Of a DNA stretch of 64,000 nt, positions 47,759 to 56,667 are shown one piece after another. Origin of the DNA: a bacterium (lineage in GTDB: Bacteria > Oederibacteriota > JAAXVQ01 > JAUVAV01); NCBI GenBank assembly GCA_021108215.1, contig JAIORK010000018.1, forward strand, positions 62,001 through 126,000, written 5' to 3'. The position numbers and the translations under genes are program-made. The notes under the pieces were generated by a model. The model was given only the letters and a program-made list of their open reading frames with translations, did no database searches and had not been told where the DNA came from. Every line of letters begins with the position of its first letter. Position 1 is the stretch's first letter.

Positions 47759-47808
47759 AAAGCGAAGACAGTTCAAGGGCAAAAGAAAAAAAGGACAAGG
47801 AGTGCATG

Positions 47809-49203
47809 ATGAAGAAATTTTTTTTGGTGAGCAGCCTGCTAGTTGTCCTGGCAACAAGGGTAGCGGCACAACCTCCGATTTTTACGTTGCAACTGGATGA
47901 CGCGGAAGCGCAGGCACAGGTTTTTTCACCGGCCCTCAAGGCAGCGCAGCAGGAAACAACTGCGGCCTTGGCCAAAGCGGCAAGTCAGTCCGCCCTCTTA
48001 TGGCCTCGCTTAAGTCTGGAGGGGAGTGCACGCTATATAACGGAAATTCCTGAATTTGAGCTGGCGCTGCCGGTACCCAATGCAACTCCCATGGTGATTA
48101 CCATGGGAGATCATATGAACTATTCAATCGGCGTTCAACTGGGATGGAAGCTATGGGATTCTTTTGCGATCCAAGGCATGGTCGCGGCACTGGGAAAGAG
48201 CGCAGAAGCCAAAGCGCTGGAAATCCAGGCGATTCGGCGGAATGTTTTATTGAAAACACGGCTGGCATATTTTCAGACGCAATTAGCAGTGGAACAGGTT
48301 GGAGTATTGGCAGAAGCCCTGTATTTGGCCCAGGCACAAAACCACGATATCCGTGTCAAGTCAAACGCCGGGGCTTCTTCACGGATTGACAGCCTCGCAA
48401 GCCGGATGGATGTGAATGAACGGAAAAAACAATTACGTGAGGCCAGGACAACCCTGGCAGAGACACTGCATCAATTGTTGCGTCTTACCGGGCAGACGTA
48501 TGACCTGGATATCCAGCTGCCCCTGGGCAGCGAGGTTAAACCGCATCTGTTAAAAATAATTTCCCAGCCAACCGTTTTATTGCAGCTTGATTCCATGGCA
48601 AAGACAAAGAAAAAATTAGCCACACTACCGGCCAAAGCGGTAATCAGACAGCATCCCAATATTCAGGCGGTGTTGAAAAAGGTTGAAGCGGCAAATCAGA
48701 TGGCACGCAGCGCAGCGGCAGGTTATTGGCCCCAAATAGCGGTTTATGCCAAGAGCAGCCTGGACTATCCCAATCAGGCGGCGGTTGAGCAGGTCCGGCA
48801 AAATACTGCGGGTGCGTCTTTGAGTTGGACACTGTGGCAAAAAGGACATACCAATGCTCAAGTGCGTGAACAAAAGGCGCGGGCACGGGCGGGAGAAAAT
48901 TTTCAGGTACAAATAGAAATGGATTTGGGATTGGCGTGGGATATGGCCAGGGACCGCGTTGCCCAGTTGACGGATGTCCAAAAATTGAATCAACAAATCG
49001 AGGCGGATGCCCGTGAATTGGTACGTCTGGTTTATGCGGCTTATCGTGCCGGACGTGTAAACTACCTTGAGGTACAGTCAGCCAATCTACGGGTTTTACA
49101 AGCCGGTACGCAAACGGCGGTGACAGAAGCGCAACTGCTTATTCAGCTTGCTTTGCTCAACAGTTTATACGAAGGGGAGACGGGAAATGAAAAACTCAAA
49201 TAA
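47809..49203 (+). CDS. TolC-like outer-membrane efflux protein
   Basis: A 464-residue channel protein with a signal peptide (MKKFFLVSSLLVVLATRVAA). The OEP family pattern of two helical repeats is present: ALKAAQQETTAALAKAASQ, LSLEGSARYITE, and the second half with NIQAVLKKVEAANQMARSA, YWPQIAVYAKSSLDYP and YRAGRVNYLEVQSANLRVLQ. Such trimers form the exit tunnel of tripartite pumps. The start could also be three bases earlier (ATGATG). The stop lies 17 bp inside the following adaptor gene. Confidence 0.9.
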   Translation: MKKFFLVSSLLVVLATRVAAQPPIFTLQLDDAEAQAQVFSPALKAAQQETTAALAKAASQSALLWPRLSLEGSARYITEIPEFELALPVPNATPMVITMGDHMNYSIGVQLGWKLWDSFAIQGMVAALGKSAEAKALEIQAIRRNVLLKTRLAYFQTQLAVEQVGVLAEALYLAQAQNHDIRVKSNAGASSRIDSLASRMDVNERKKQLREARTTLAETLHQLLRLTGQTYDLDIQLPLGSEVKPHLLKIISQPTVLLQLDSMAKTKKKLATLPAKAVIRQHPNIQAVLKKVEAANQMARSAAAGYWPQIAVYAKSSLDYPNQAAVEQVRQNTAGASLSWTLWQKGHTNAQVREQKARARAGENFQVQIEMDLGLAWDMARDRVAQLTDVQKLNQQIEADARELVRLVYAAYRAGRVNYLEVQSANLRVLQAGTQTAVTEAQLLIQLALLNSLYEGETGNEKLK

Positions 49204-49927
49204 AATCAGAACAGTCATGGTCCTGCTCGTGCTCACGGGGATCGGGATTACGCTTTGGTGGTTTACCCGGCCGGGACCTTTTTTATATGCCGGAACCGTA
49301 GAGGGGATTGAGGTTACGTTGTCAGCCAGAGTGGCGGGAGTGATTGAAGACATTGCGGTCATAGAAGGGAGTGCGGTCAAGGCAGGGCAAATCCTGATAA
49401 CGTTGGCCGGAGAAGATCTAAAATTATCTGCAGATCTGGCTGCCAAAGAGTATCGCAGGGCACAGCGTCTTTTAAAAAGCGGCGCCTTGCCAAAAGCGGA
49501 GTATGACAAAATTCAATTTCACTATGAGAAAGCACAACTGGCAGTTACCTGGTGCACAATTCGTGCACCCCGGGCCGGCCGGGTTGAGAATATTTATAAA
49601 GAATCCGGTGAGTTGGTTGGACCGGGGGTACAACTTTTATCACTCACCAATAGTGAAACAATCTGGGTGTTCGTGTATGTAGCGCAGCCGAAACTGGCAG
49701 GACTCTCCCAGGGGAGGGAAGTACACGGGTTTCTGCCGGAAATGCCGGGAAAAATTTTCAAAGGTAAAATAGCCATGGTACGGGACCAAGCTGAGTTCAC
49801 ACCGAAAAATGTACAGACGCGTAATGAGCGGACACGTCTGGTCTACGGCGTGAAGATTATGTTTGATAACCCGGAGAGGCTATTGAAGCCGGGGATGACA
49901 CTTGAGGTGATCCTGCCGGAAAAATGA
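49187..49927 (+). CDS. HlyD-family periplasmic adaptor
   Basis: A 246-residue membrane-fusion protein. One membrane segment lies at about 8-26; then come the first half of the biotinyl-lipoyl domain (GTVEGIEVTLSARVAGVIED), a short alpha hairpin (about 85-120: KEYRRAQRLLKSGALPKAEYDK), the second lipoyl half (TIRAPRAGRVENIYKESGELV) and a beta barrel. The hairpin is short, as in YbhG-like adaptors. GGGGAG precedes ATG 49187. Confidence 0.9.
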   Translation: MKNSNKIRTVMVLLVLTGIGITLWWFTRPGPFLYAGTVEGIEVTLSARVAGVIEDIAVIEGSAVKAGQILITLAGEDLKLSADLAAKEYRRAQRLLKSGALPKAEYDKIQFHYEKAQLAVTWCTIRAPRAGRVENIYKESGELVGPGVQLLSLTNSETIWVFVYVAQPKLAGLSQGREVHGFLPEMPGKIFKGKIAMVRDQAEFTPKNVQTRNERTRLVYGVKIMFDNPERLLKPGMTLEVILPEK

Positions 49928-49992
49928 AATGGTGGTAAGCAGGGGCACGGCTTGCCGTGTTCCTATAACTATAGATACAGGATGTAGTAGAA

Positions 49993-50724
49993 ATGACTCA
50001 GATCAGTATTCACGTTAAAGACGTACATAAAAACATGGGTGCCACACCGGCCTTGCAGGGTGTTTCCACTGTGTTTGCACCGGCCAAACTGCACGGACTT
50101 ATCGGACCGGATGGTGCCGGTAAAACGACGCTGCTTCGAATTTTGGTCGGGCTGCTTTCGCCGAACCAGGGTGCAATCAATTTCTTCAAAAAAAAACAGC
50201 TGATCGCCTTTGACCGGATTCGCCCCAAAATTGCTTATATGCCGCAACAACAAAGCTTATATGCGGATCTTTCGGTAGGAGAGCATCTGGAATTTTTCAA
50301 AGATTTATATGTGATCCCTCAAGAGGCGTATAGGCTGCGTCGCGCTGAGCTGCTGCACATGACCCGGATGGAACCTTTTCAGAATCGGCAGGCCGGGAAA
50401 TTATCCGGTGGCATGTACAAAAAACTTGGATTGATGTGCGCCCTTTTACAGTCACCGGATATTCTTTTTTTAGATGAGCCGACAAATGGTGTTGATCCGA
50501 TCAGCCGGCGTGAATTTTGGGAAATGCTTTATCAATTGCTAAAGAAAAACATTCTCATTATTGTTTCCACCGCCTATATGGATGAAGCGGAGAGGTGCAG
50601 CCGGGTCCATGTCTTGGAGGAAGGGAAAATACTTGCCGCCGGGGAACCGCGGAGCATCCTGGAACATGCCGGAGTGAAAAATTTTGAGGCGCTATTTTTA
50701 AAGATCGCCGGGACGGGGAAGTAA
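49993..50724 (+). CDS. ABC-2 type exporter ATPase 1
   Basis: A 243-residue ABC ATPase. Walker A is GPDGAGKTTLLRIL, the Q-loop is around AYMPQQQSLY, the signature is LSGGMYKKLGL and Walker B is ILFLDEPTNGVDP, with the H-loop His replaced (IVSTAYMDEAERC, where STH is usual). It corresponds to the first half of the double ATPase YbhF of E. coli. It ends at the first base of the next gene. Confidence 0.92.
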   Translation: MTQISIHVKDVHKNMGATPALQGVSTVFAPAKLHGLIGPDGAGKTTLLRILVGLLSPNQGAINFFKKKQLIAFDRIRPKIAYMPQQQSLYADLSVGEHLEFFKDLYVIPQEAYRLRRAELLHMTRMEPFQNRQAGKLSGGMYKKLGLMCALLQSPDILFLDEPTNGVDPISRREFWEMLYQLLKKNILIIVSTAYMDEAERCSRVHVLEEGKILAAGEPRSILEHAGVKNFEALFLKIAGTGK

Positions 50725-51656
50725 TGGGCAAGCCAAGACCGTTGGCGGTGATGGTCAACAATTTAACGATTCGCTTTGGGGACTTCACGGCCGTAAATCA
50801 TATAAATTTTTCCGTACGGCAGGGAGAGGTTTTTGGATTTCTGGGTGCCAATGGCGCCGGTAAAACCACGACAATTCGCATGTTGTGCGGGCTGCTGGTT
50901 CCCGATGAGGGCGAGGCCGTGATTTCCGGGAGTAGTATTCATGATAATGTCCAAGACATTAAAAGCAAGGTTGGCTATATGTCGCAGCGCTTTACGCTCT
51001 ACCCCGACCTTACCGTAGCGGAAAATCTTTCATTTATCGCCCAATTACGAAAACTGGAGACCCGTCATTTTGATGCGCGCCGGCAAGAACTATTTGCATT
51101 TATTGGTTTTAATCACCCGGAAAGCACTTTGGTGAAAAATTTGCCGGGCGGTGTCAAGCAACAGATGTCTTTGGCAGCGGCTATTTTGCATGATCCGGAA
51201 ATTATTTTTCTGGATGAACCGACCGCCGGTGTTGCTCCGCAGATTAGGTCCCGGTTTTGGAAGTTGATAGGAAAACTCGCAAAAGGCGGGAAGACTATTT
51301 TTGTGACAACTCACTACTTGGACGAGGCTGAGCAGTGTGATCGGATTGCGCTGATGCGGGATGGGGAAATTATTGCGCTGGACACACCAAAAAAATTAAA
51401 GCAGAAAACATTTCCTGAGCCGCTCTTGGAAATTGAGCCCCCCGTGGGTGCTTCCCGGGCCTGGATGGAAAAATTGAAAGTAGATCCGGCCACAGCAACC
51501 ATCCAACCCTATGGACGGCGATATCATGTTTTGGTTAAAAATGAACCGGCATGGAAAAAAATAATCCGGAAAATTCCGAAAGCCTATCGGGTACAGATAA
51601 TTCAGCCGTCTTTGGAGGATGTGTTTATTCGTCAGGTGGAAGGAGACAGGCGATGA
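50724..51656 (+). CDS. ABC-2 type exporter ATPase 2
   Basis: A 310-residue ABC ATPase. Walker A is GANGAGKTTTIRML, the signature LPGGVKQQMSLAAAI (Pro in place of Ser), Walker B IIFLDEPTAGVAP and the H-loop VTTHYLDEAEQCDR. A C-terminal extension of about 70 residues follows. It resembles the second half of YbhF. The start overlaps the previous stop by one base (TAATG), and its stop overlaps the first permease by ATGA. The two ATPases probably pair as a heterodimer, with one normal and one altered site pair. Confidence 0.92.
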   Translation: MGKPRPLAVMVNNLTIRFGDFTAVNHINFSVRQGEVFGFLGANGAGKTTTIRMLCGLLVPDEGEAVISGSSIHDNVQDIKSKVGYMSQRFTLYPDLTVAENLSFIAQLRKLETRHFDARRQELFAFIGFNHPESTLVKNLPGGVKQQMSLAAAILHDPEIIFLDEPTAGVAPQIRSRFWKLIGKLAKGGKTIFVTTHYLDEAEQCDRIALMRDGEIIALDTPKKLKQKTFPEPLLEIEPPVGASRAWMEKLKVDPATATIQPYGRRYHVLVKNEPAWKKIIRKIPKAYRVQIIQPSLEDVFIRQVEGDRR

Positions 51657-52774
51657 ACAACGGGTTCCGCTGGGGGCGTGCATTCTCCATTGCACGCAAA
51701 GAAATACGGCATGTCATGCGTGACCCTTTTACCCTTGCCTGGTCACTCGGATTACCGCTGATTCTGGTGGTTTTTTTTGGCTATGCCATTGATTTTAATG
51801 TTCGTGATGTTCAACTTAATATCGCAGATGGGGATAAGTCCCGGGCATCGCGGGAGTTGCTCCAGCAATTTTCCAGCTCGCAATATTTTCGGCTTAAACA
51901 AGTCAATCCGGGACAAAACGTACGCCGGGATTTGGATCAAGAAAGAAGTAAAGGTGTCCTGGTTATTGAACCGGGTTTTGGCCGGGCGGTGGGCGAGGGC
52001 GTACCCGCGTCAATTCAGCTGTTGCTGGACGGGGCGGATAATTCCACGGTGGGAATTATCCTGAGCTATGTGACCGGCATTCAGCAGGCAACGCAAGAAA
52101 AATTGTTCGGCAGCAGCCGGTCACTGCCCATTAAATTGAAAAGCCGGTTTTTATTTAATCAGGAACAAAGCAGTCAATGGTTTGTGGTGCCCGGCCTGGT
52201 TGTGATCGTGGTGGGTTTGCTGTCTGTTTTGCTGACATCGCTTACCGTCGCGCGGGAATGGGAGACCGGGTCTATGGAATTGCTTTTGAGTACACCGGTC
52301 AAACCTCTGGAAATTATTTTGGGAAAATTGACGCCTTATTTAGTGCTGGTGTTAATTGGTGTCGGCATGGTTTATGTCATTGCCCGGGCACAATTTGCAA
52401 TACCGTTTCGCGGCAGTCATACACTGTTTATTGTCGGGATTATTTTATTTTTAGCCCAATGCCTGGCGCAGGGCCTGCTTATCTCAGTGATAACACGCCA
52501 GCAGCAATCGGCCATGATGCTGGCGTTTATTACCGGGTTACTGCCTACGCTATTGCTATCCGGTTTTATTTTTCCGGTTGAAAGTATGCCTGTTTTTTTT
52601 CAGTATTTTACGTATAGTCTGGCACCCCGGTGGTTTATGGTGGTCAGCCGTGGTCTTTTTTTGAAGGGGGCAGGTATTTTTGAATTGGCAGAACCTATGA
52701 TTATGCTTTTGGTGCTTACGATTATAACGATTGTAATTGCCCTGAAATATTTTAAAAAGGATTTGGAACCGTGA
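51653..52774 (+). CDS. ABC-2 type permease 1 (YbhS-like)
   Basis: A 373-residue permease: an N-terminal cytoplasmic stretch with RKEIRHVMRDPFTLAW, a first membrane helix at about 26-46, an extracytoplasmic domain of about 130 residues, then five membrane helices, with VAREWETGSMELLLSTPV (the coupling-helix signature of the family) between the second and third. The start ATG 51653 overlaps the ATPase stop; a longer reading frame upstream lies in the ATPase gene. Confidence 0.92.
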   Translation: MNNGFRWGRAFSIARKEIRHVMRDPFTLAWSLGLPLILVVFFGYAIDFNVRDVQLNIADGDKSRASRELLQQFSSSQYFRLKQVNPGQNVRRDLDQERSKGVLVIEPGFGRAVGEGVPASIQLLLDGADNSTVGIILSYVTGIQQATQEKLFGSSRSLPIKLKSRFLFNQEQSSQWFVVPGLVVIVVGLLSVLLTSLTVAREWETGSMELLLSTPVKPLEIILGKLTPYLVLVLIGVGMVYVIARAQFAIPFRGSHTLFIVGIILFLAQCLAQGLLISVITRQQQSAMMLAFITGLLPTLLLSGFIFPVESMPVFFQYFTYSLAPRWFMVVSRGLFLKGAGIFELAEPMIMLLVLTIITIVIALKYFKKDLEP

Positions 52775-53868
52775 ACGCCACGATTAAAGGTTTTATTAAA
52801 AAGGAATTTATTCATGTGCTGCGCGATAAACGTATGTGGGTTCTTTTATTTATCTCTCCGATTATTCAATTGACGCTTTTCGGTTATGCAATCTCCAATG
52901 AAGTGCATAATATCCGGCTGGCGGTACAGTTTGCCCCAGGGGATGTCATTGCGCAGAAGCTTACGCAGCGCTGTTTGGCATCCGGTTGGTTTATTCCAGC
53001 CAAGAGCGGGGGTGACCCGTATTTGTTGGTTCAATCCGGCCGGGCCGAGGCCGTGTTGGTGGCTCCGCCCGGCGGCGTGACCAAGTCCTTGCGTAGCGGT
53101 CAAGGTGAAATCCAGGTATTGTTGGATGCGACCAATATGATACGGGCACGCAGTATTGAGCAATATATCCAGGCGATTGTTCTCGAGGTTCTCTTGGAGG
53201 AGTTTCCACGGCAGACCATGCAGCCCTTTTTAAATGTTGACATACGTGTGCTTTACAATCCAGCCATGAAAACCGCTTATTTTCTTGTCCCAGGTGTCAT
53301 GGTGGTGCTGTTGTGTCTTCTTACCATCATCATGACCAGCATGTCAATTGTGCGTGAGCGGGAAATGGGGACCTTTGAAACTCTGGTCACAGCACCGATT
53401 CATAATTGGGAAATTCTTTTTGGGAAAACACTTCCTTTTGTTATTTTAGCTTTGGCGCAAGTCACCTTGATCCTGATTGCCGCAGTGCTGATTTTTGGAT
53501 TACCCATGCAGGGTCCGCTGTGGAAATTTTACCTGGCTGCCTTAATGTTTATCTGCACCACGGTAGCGGTTGGGACCATGATTTCCACCATTTCCCGCAC
53601 ACAGCAACAAGCCATGATGGGAAGTTTTCTTTTTATGTTTCCCGGAATCCTGCTCTCCGGCATGATGTTTCCTCTGGAAAATATGCCTAAGGTAATTATT
53701 GGAATTTCATACCTAAATCCGTTAAGATATTTTTTGACCTTGTTGCGAAATATTTTACTTAAAGGCGGAGATAACTGGGTTTTTTGGACAAATTTGAGTG
53801 TTATGGCAATCCTGGCGGTCATTGCCATAGCCTTTTCTTTCTACCGTTTCCGCCAGACATTGGATTAA
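52771..53868 (+). CDS. ABC-2 type permease 2 (YbhR-like)
   Basis: A 365-residue permease homologous to the previous one: FIKKEFIHVLRDKRMWVLLF at the start, first helix at about 24-44, external domain to about 175, then five helices, with IVREREMGTFETLVTAPI as the matching coupling segment. The GTG start overlaps the preceding stop (GTGA). The pair would form the membrane part of the pump with the HlyD adaptor and the TolC-like channel. Confidence 0.92.
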   Translation: MNATIKGFIKKEFIHVLRDKRMWVLLFISPIIQLTLFGYAISNEVHNIRLAVQFAPGDVIAQKLTQRCLASGWFIPAKSGGDPYLLVQSGRAEAVLVAPPGGVTKSLRSGQGEIQVLLDATNMIRARSIEQYIQAIVLEVLLEEFPRQTMQPFLNVDIRVLYNPAMKTAYFLVPGVMVVLLCLLTIIMTSMSIVREREMGTFETLVTAPIHNWEILFGKTLPFVILALAQVTLILIAAVLIFGLPMQGPLWKFYLAALMFICTTVAVGTMISTISRTQQQAMMGSFLFMFPGILLSGMMFPLENMPKVIIGISYLNPLRYFLTLLRNILLKGGDNWVFWTNLSVMAILAVIAIAFSFYRFRQTLD

Positions 53869-54115
53869 TAAATTGCGTAAATTCCTTTAAAAGTGCACAT
53901 TTTTTTGATTAGTACGTGATACTGGGAAATAAAATAATGGAAATTTTGAAAAGTAGACAGATAAAAAAAGTGTTCAATAAATTATGCAAACACGAGCAGT
54001 GGTGATGAGGGTAAAATAGGATGATTAAAAAAAAACACGGAAAGTAAAGCATTATTTTGCCCAAAAAAATTCTATCAGGTGCATAAAATAAAATACAAAA
54101 ACACGGAAACAATAT
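53869..54115. other. AT-rich gap, no feature identified
   Basis: The space from the permease stop to the cold-shock promoter holds no convincing gene. It is rich in A runs. No clear terminator for the export operon was found. Confidence 0.5.
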
Positions 54116-54144
54116 TTGACAAGGGATTATCCAGGTGATAAAGT
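54116..54144 (+). promoter_or_regulatory. Promoter of cold-shock gene 2
   Basis: TTGACA (54116-54121), a 17-bp spacer and TAAAGT (54139-54144). The context ATATTTGACAAG and TAAAGTGCGAAT is shared with the promoter of cold-shock gene 1. A leader of about 65 nt precedes the gene. Confidence 0.7.
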
Positions 54145-54215
54145 GCGAATCACGGGGTTGATTTTAGTTTTTTAACAGGATCACACGTTATTCAAACCAG
54201 GAGGGGTACATTTCC

Positions 54216-54422
54216 ATGTCTGTTCAAGGAAAAGTAAAATGGTTTAATGCAGCAAAGGGCTATGGTTTTTTAGAGCAAGAAGACGGTAAGGATGTATTTG
54301 TGCATTTTTCAGCAATTGAGTCTGATGGGTTCCGCACACTGAACGAAGGTGATGCTGTTCAGTTTGAGGTTGTTGAGGGTCCTAAAGGCGCTCAAGCAGC
54401 CAATGTAAAAAAAGCAGACTAA
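54216..54422 (+). CDS. Cold-shock protein, copy 2
   Basis: A 68-residue OB-fold nucleic-acid-binding protein, beginning [18 protein letters not shown] with RNP1 KGYGFLEQ and RNP2 DVFVHFSA. It is very like copy 1 at 36576 but five residues shorter and without the GGEEA end. Shine-Dalgarno GGAGGGG lies 8 nt upstream. It has its own promoter and terminator. Confidence 0.95.
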   Translation: MSVQGKVKWFNAAKGYGFLEQEDGKDVFVHFSAIESDGFRTLNEGDAVQFEVVEGPKGAQAANVKKAD

Positions 54423-54448
54423 AGTATAATTGAAGTATTGAGTGTGAA

Positions 54449-54484
54449 TTATCGGTCCCAAAAAATTGGGGCCGATTTTTTTTT
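54449..54484 (+). terminator. Terminator of cold-shock gene 2
   Basis: Stem ATCGGTCCC / GGGGCCGAT (G-U pairs tolerated) with an A-rich loop, followed by nine or more T. Confidence 0.85.
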
Positions 54485-54573
54485 GCAAAGAGCCCATCTT
54501 CTGCATACTGCGCTTGCGAGATCCCAGCCAATCCGGGCTCTATGAATCATTTGGACGGCACTATATCATCCGT

Positions 54574-56613
54574 TTAACGCAAAATGACGAGCTTGCCTTT
54601 ACGCGATCCCGAAACAGAGCGAATGACATATAAATAGACACCTGAAACGACAGAGTGTTTTTTACTGTTGGCCAGATTCCAAACGACCCGGTTTCCGGGA
54701 TCATCCTTCACAATTTTTTTTACCAAACGTCCGTCCAAAGTATAAAACCGAATAACTGCTTTTTCCGGAAGGTTCATGAGTGTGACGGTATGGCTCACAC
54801 TGAGGTCAGCGCGGAAAGGATTGGGATAAACAATGACCGCATTCAAATCCGGGGCCGCTAATACGGGGGTGGACGTCAGGGTAATGGTAGGCGACAAGGT
54901 GGCGGTTCGCGTGATGGTGACAGTCGGGGAAATGGTCGAGGTTCTTGTGATGGTACATGTCGGGGTGATGGTGCGTGTCAGGGTGACGGTTGCGGTCAGG
55001 GTAATGGTATGGGTGACAGTATAAGTCGGTGTGACTGTCGGGGTATGGACAGGAGAATTGGTTGAAGTCAAGGTGACAGTCGGTGTTGCCGTATAGGTGG
55101 CAGAGTTGGTCAAAGTGGGTGTGGCAGTAAAGGTCGGCGTGTAGGTCGGTGTCACAGTCAGGGTCGGTGTATGGGTCGAAGTGGGTGTGGCAGTAAAGGT
55201 CGGCGTGTAGGTCGGTGTCACAGTCAGGGTCGGTGTATGGGTCAGTGTGGGTGTGGCGGTATAAGTCGGTGTATGGGTCGGTGAGGGTGTCAAGGTGGCG
55301 GAATGGGTCAGCGTGGGTGTGGGTGTAAAAGTTGGTGTCTGTGTTGGTGTTGTTGTTAGCGTGGCGGACTGTGTCGCAGAAGGGGTGATGGTATAAGTCG
55401 GTGTATGTGTGCCTGATGCTGTCAGGGTTGCGGTTGGCGTGACAGTCGGCGTTATTGTCGACGAGGGTGTTATGGACGGGGTGACAGTCAAGGTGGATGA
55501 AGGCGTGGCGGTGGGTGTAATGGTTGGTGTGCCGACAAAGATCTCGGTACCGGCAGAAGAAAAACCGCCCGGGCTATTTTGATTGCTGTACTCGGTTTGG
55601 ATCCAATCTGAACTTTTGGTGCTGCTGAGAATGCGGACCTCATCCAGCTGTCCATTGAAAAATTGTGCTTGGCTGGCGGTACGGTTGCCAATATAGAGAT
55701 CCGTGGTGACACTGGCGAGGGTATCGATCGTGCTGTCATCCATGGACAACGCTGTGCCGTCTACAAAAAAACTTACAGTGGTGCCATTGACCACACTCAC
55801 CACATAGTGCCAATTGGTATCTAAAGTATGATCTTCATAAGCGTAATTTCCGTTGGCATCACCGTAAAAAAGAAAATAATCCGAACCCGGTCGGAACGTG
55901 ATCCCATAGCCGGTGTTGTCGTAAATAGAATTTTTGTGGAAGACAAGGCCGGTATTGGAATCTGGAGAATTTACATTGTCCAAATTCATCCAGAGACTGA
56001 GGGTAATATTTCCGGTTAAATCAAGCGAACTGTCATTGCCGCAATTAATGAATTCACTGCTGGTATAATCAAAGTTTAGACAATCACCAATTTGACCTGC
56101 CACGAGGTCGGATATTTCCATATTCTGTGAAGAGCCGTGGTTGCCGTGGGAAGTACTTTCGCTTACATCATCGGCAGATCCGGTGGGTATATCCTGCATG
56201 TGCCAGACGCCGCAGAATTCGCTCGGCCATGTTCCTGAATTATTGGCAACGCCCGATGCCGCGCCATAGTAAATATAAATCATGGTATTCGCGCTTCCTG
56301 ACAGGGAGGGAATCCGGACCCAGGCCTCAAGTTCCTGATTACCGGAATCAAAGTGAACAATCTCGCGGTCAAGCGTGGTGGTTTCAGTTGAATCCATAAA
56401 GATGATATCCATACTGGCAGGGTTGGATTGTGTGCAGTGAGAGAAAAAGGCGGAATCCAGATTGGCTTCTGTGATAAGGACAGGAAAATTGGTATGGCCG
56501 GTCCCGGAGACCTGGCTGCTTTGGATCGTTATTAACTGTTTATAGCTGTAGGCAGCCTGGATAGAGACGGAAAGGAGCAGTAAAAATAATGTAGAAAGAA
56601 ACAGTGTCTTCAT
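54574..56613 (-). CDS. Secreted DUF2341/LamG protein with Thr-Pro repeats and C-terminal anchor-like domain, copy 1
   Basis: About 679 residues. Signal peptide (MKTLFLSTLFLLLLSVSIQA), a DUF2341 domain with MIYIYYGAASGVANNSGTW, a LamG/concanavalin-like domain with GVWHMQD, LNFDYTSSEFINCGNDSSLDLTG and ISLWMNLD, then about 220 residues of Thr/Pro-rich repeats (TPT-type words), and a C-terminal FlgD-like domain (VIVYPNPFRADL ... GVYLYVIRSVSGSRKGKLVILR). The last part resembles the sorting or anchor domains of type IX-like secreted proteins, but I cannot prove the route. The start 56613 precedes the signal peptide. Likely a surface-exposed carbohydrate-binding or adhesive protein. Confidence 0.85.
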   Translation of the reverse strand: MKTLFLSTLFLLLLSVSIQAAYSYKQLITIQSSQVSGTGHTNFPVLITEANLDSAFFSHCTQSNPASMDIIFMDSTETTTLDREIVHFDSGNQELEAWVRIPSLSGSANTMIYIYYGAASGVANNSGTWPSEFCGVWHMQDIPTGSADDVSESTSHGNHGSSQNMEISDLVAGQIGDCLNFDYTSSEFINCGNDSSLDLTGNITLSLWMNLDNVNSPDSNTGLVFHKNSIYDNTGYGITFRPGSDYFLFYGDANGNYAYEDHTLDTNWHYVVSVVNGTTVSFFVDGTALSMDDSTIDTLASVTTDLYIGNRTASQAQFFNGQLDEVRILSSTKSSDWIQTEYSNQNSPGGFSSAGTEIFVGTPTITPTATPSSTLTVTPSITPSSTITPTVTPTATLTASGTHTPTYTITPSATQSATLTTTPTQTPTFTPTPTLTHSATLTPSPTHTPTYTATPTLTHTPTLTVTPTYTPTFTATPTSTHTPTLTVTPTYTPTFTATPTLTNSATYTATPTVTLTSTNSPVHTPTVTPTYTVTHTITLTATVTLTRTITPTCTITRTSTISPTVTITRTATLSPTITLTSTPVLAAPDLNAVIVYPNPFRADLSVSHTVTLMNLPEKAVIRFYTLDGRLVKKIVKDDPGNRVVWNLANSKKHSVVSGVYLYVIRSVSGSRKGKLVILR
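55115..55243 (-). repeat. 66-bp tandem repeat within the Thr-Pro coding region
   Basis: Positions 55115-55177 and 55181-55243 are identical over 63 bp (period 66 bp, 22 codons). They encode two copies of the Thr-Pro linker unit. Shorter, more diverged periods surround them. Exact identity suggests recent slippage or unequal recombination, so length may vary between strains. Confidence 0.9.
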
Positions 56614-56667
56614 AAAATTTTTACTCCGGAAGTCATTAACTTGATTCAAGCAAATTTTTGAATATTG

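Noticed and set aside
51551-51652. Longer N-terminus for ABC-2 permease 1
   Set aside because: It lies within the conserved end of the ATPase gene; the ATG at 51653 fits the operon's overlap pattern.
55020-55530. CRISPR-like array
   Set aside because: The repeats are contiguous coding Thr-Pro units without unique spacers; no cas genes are present in the window.
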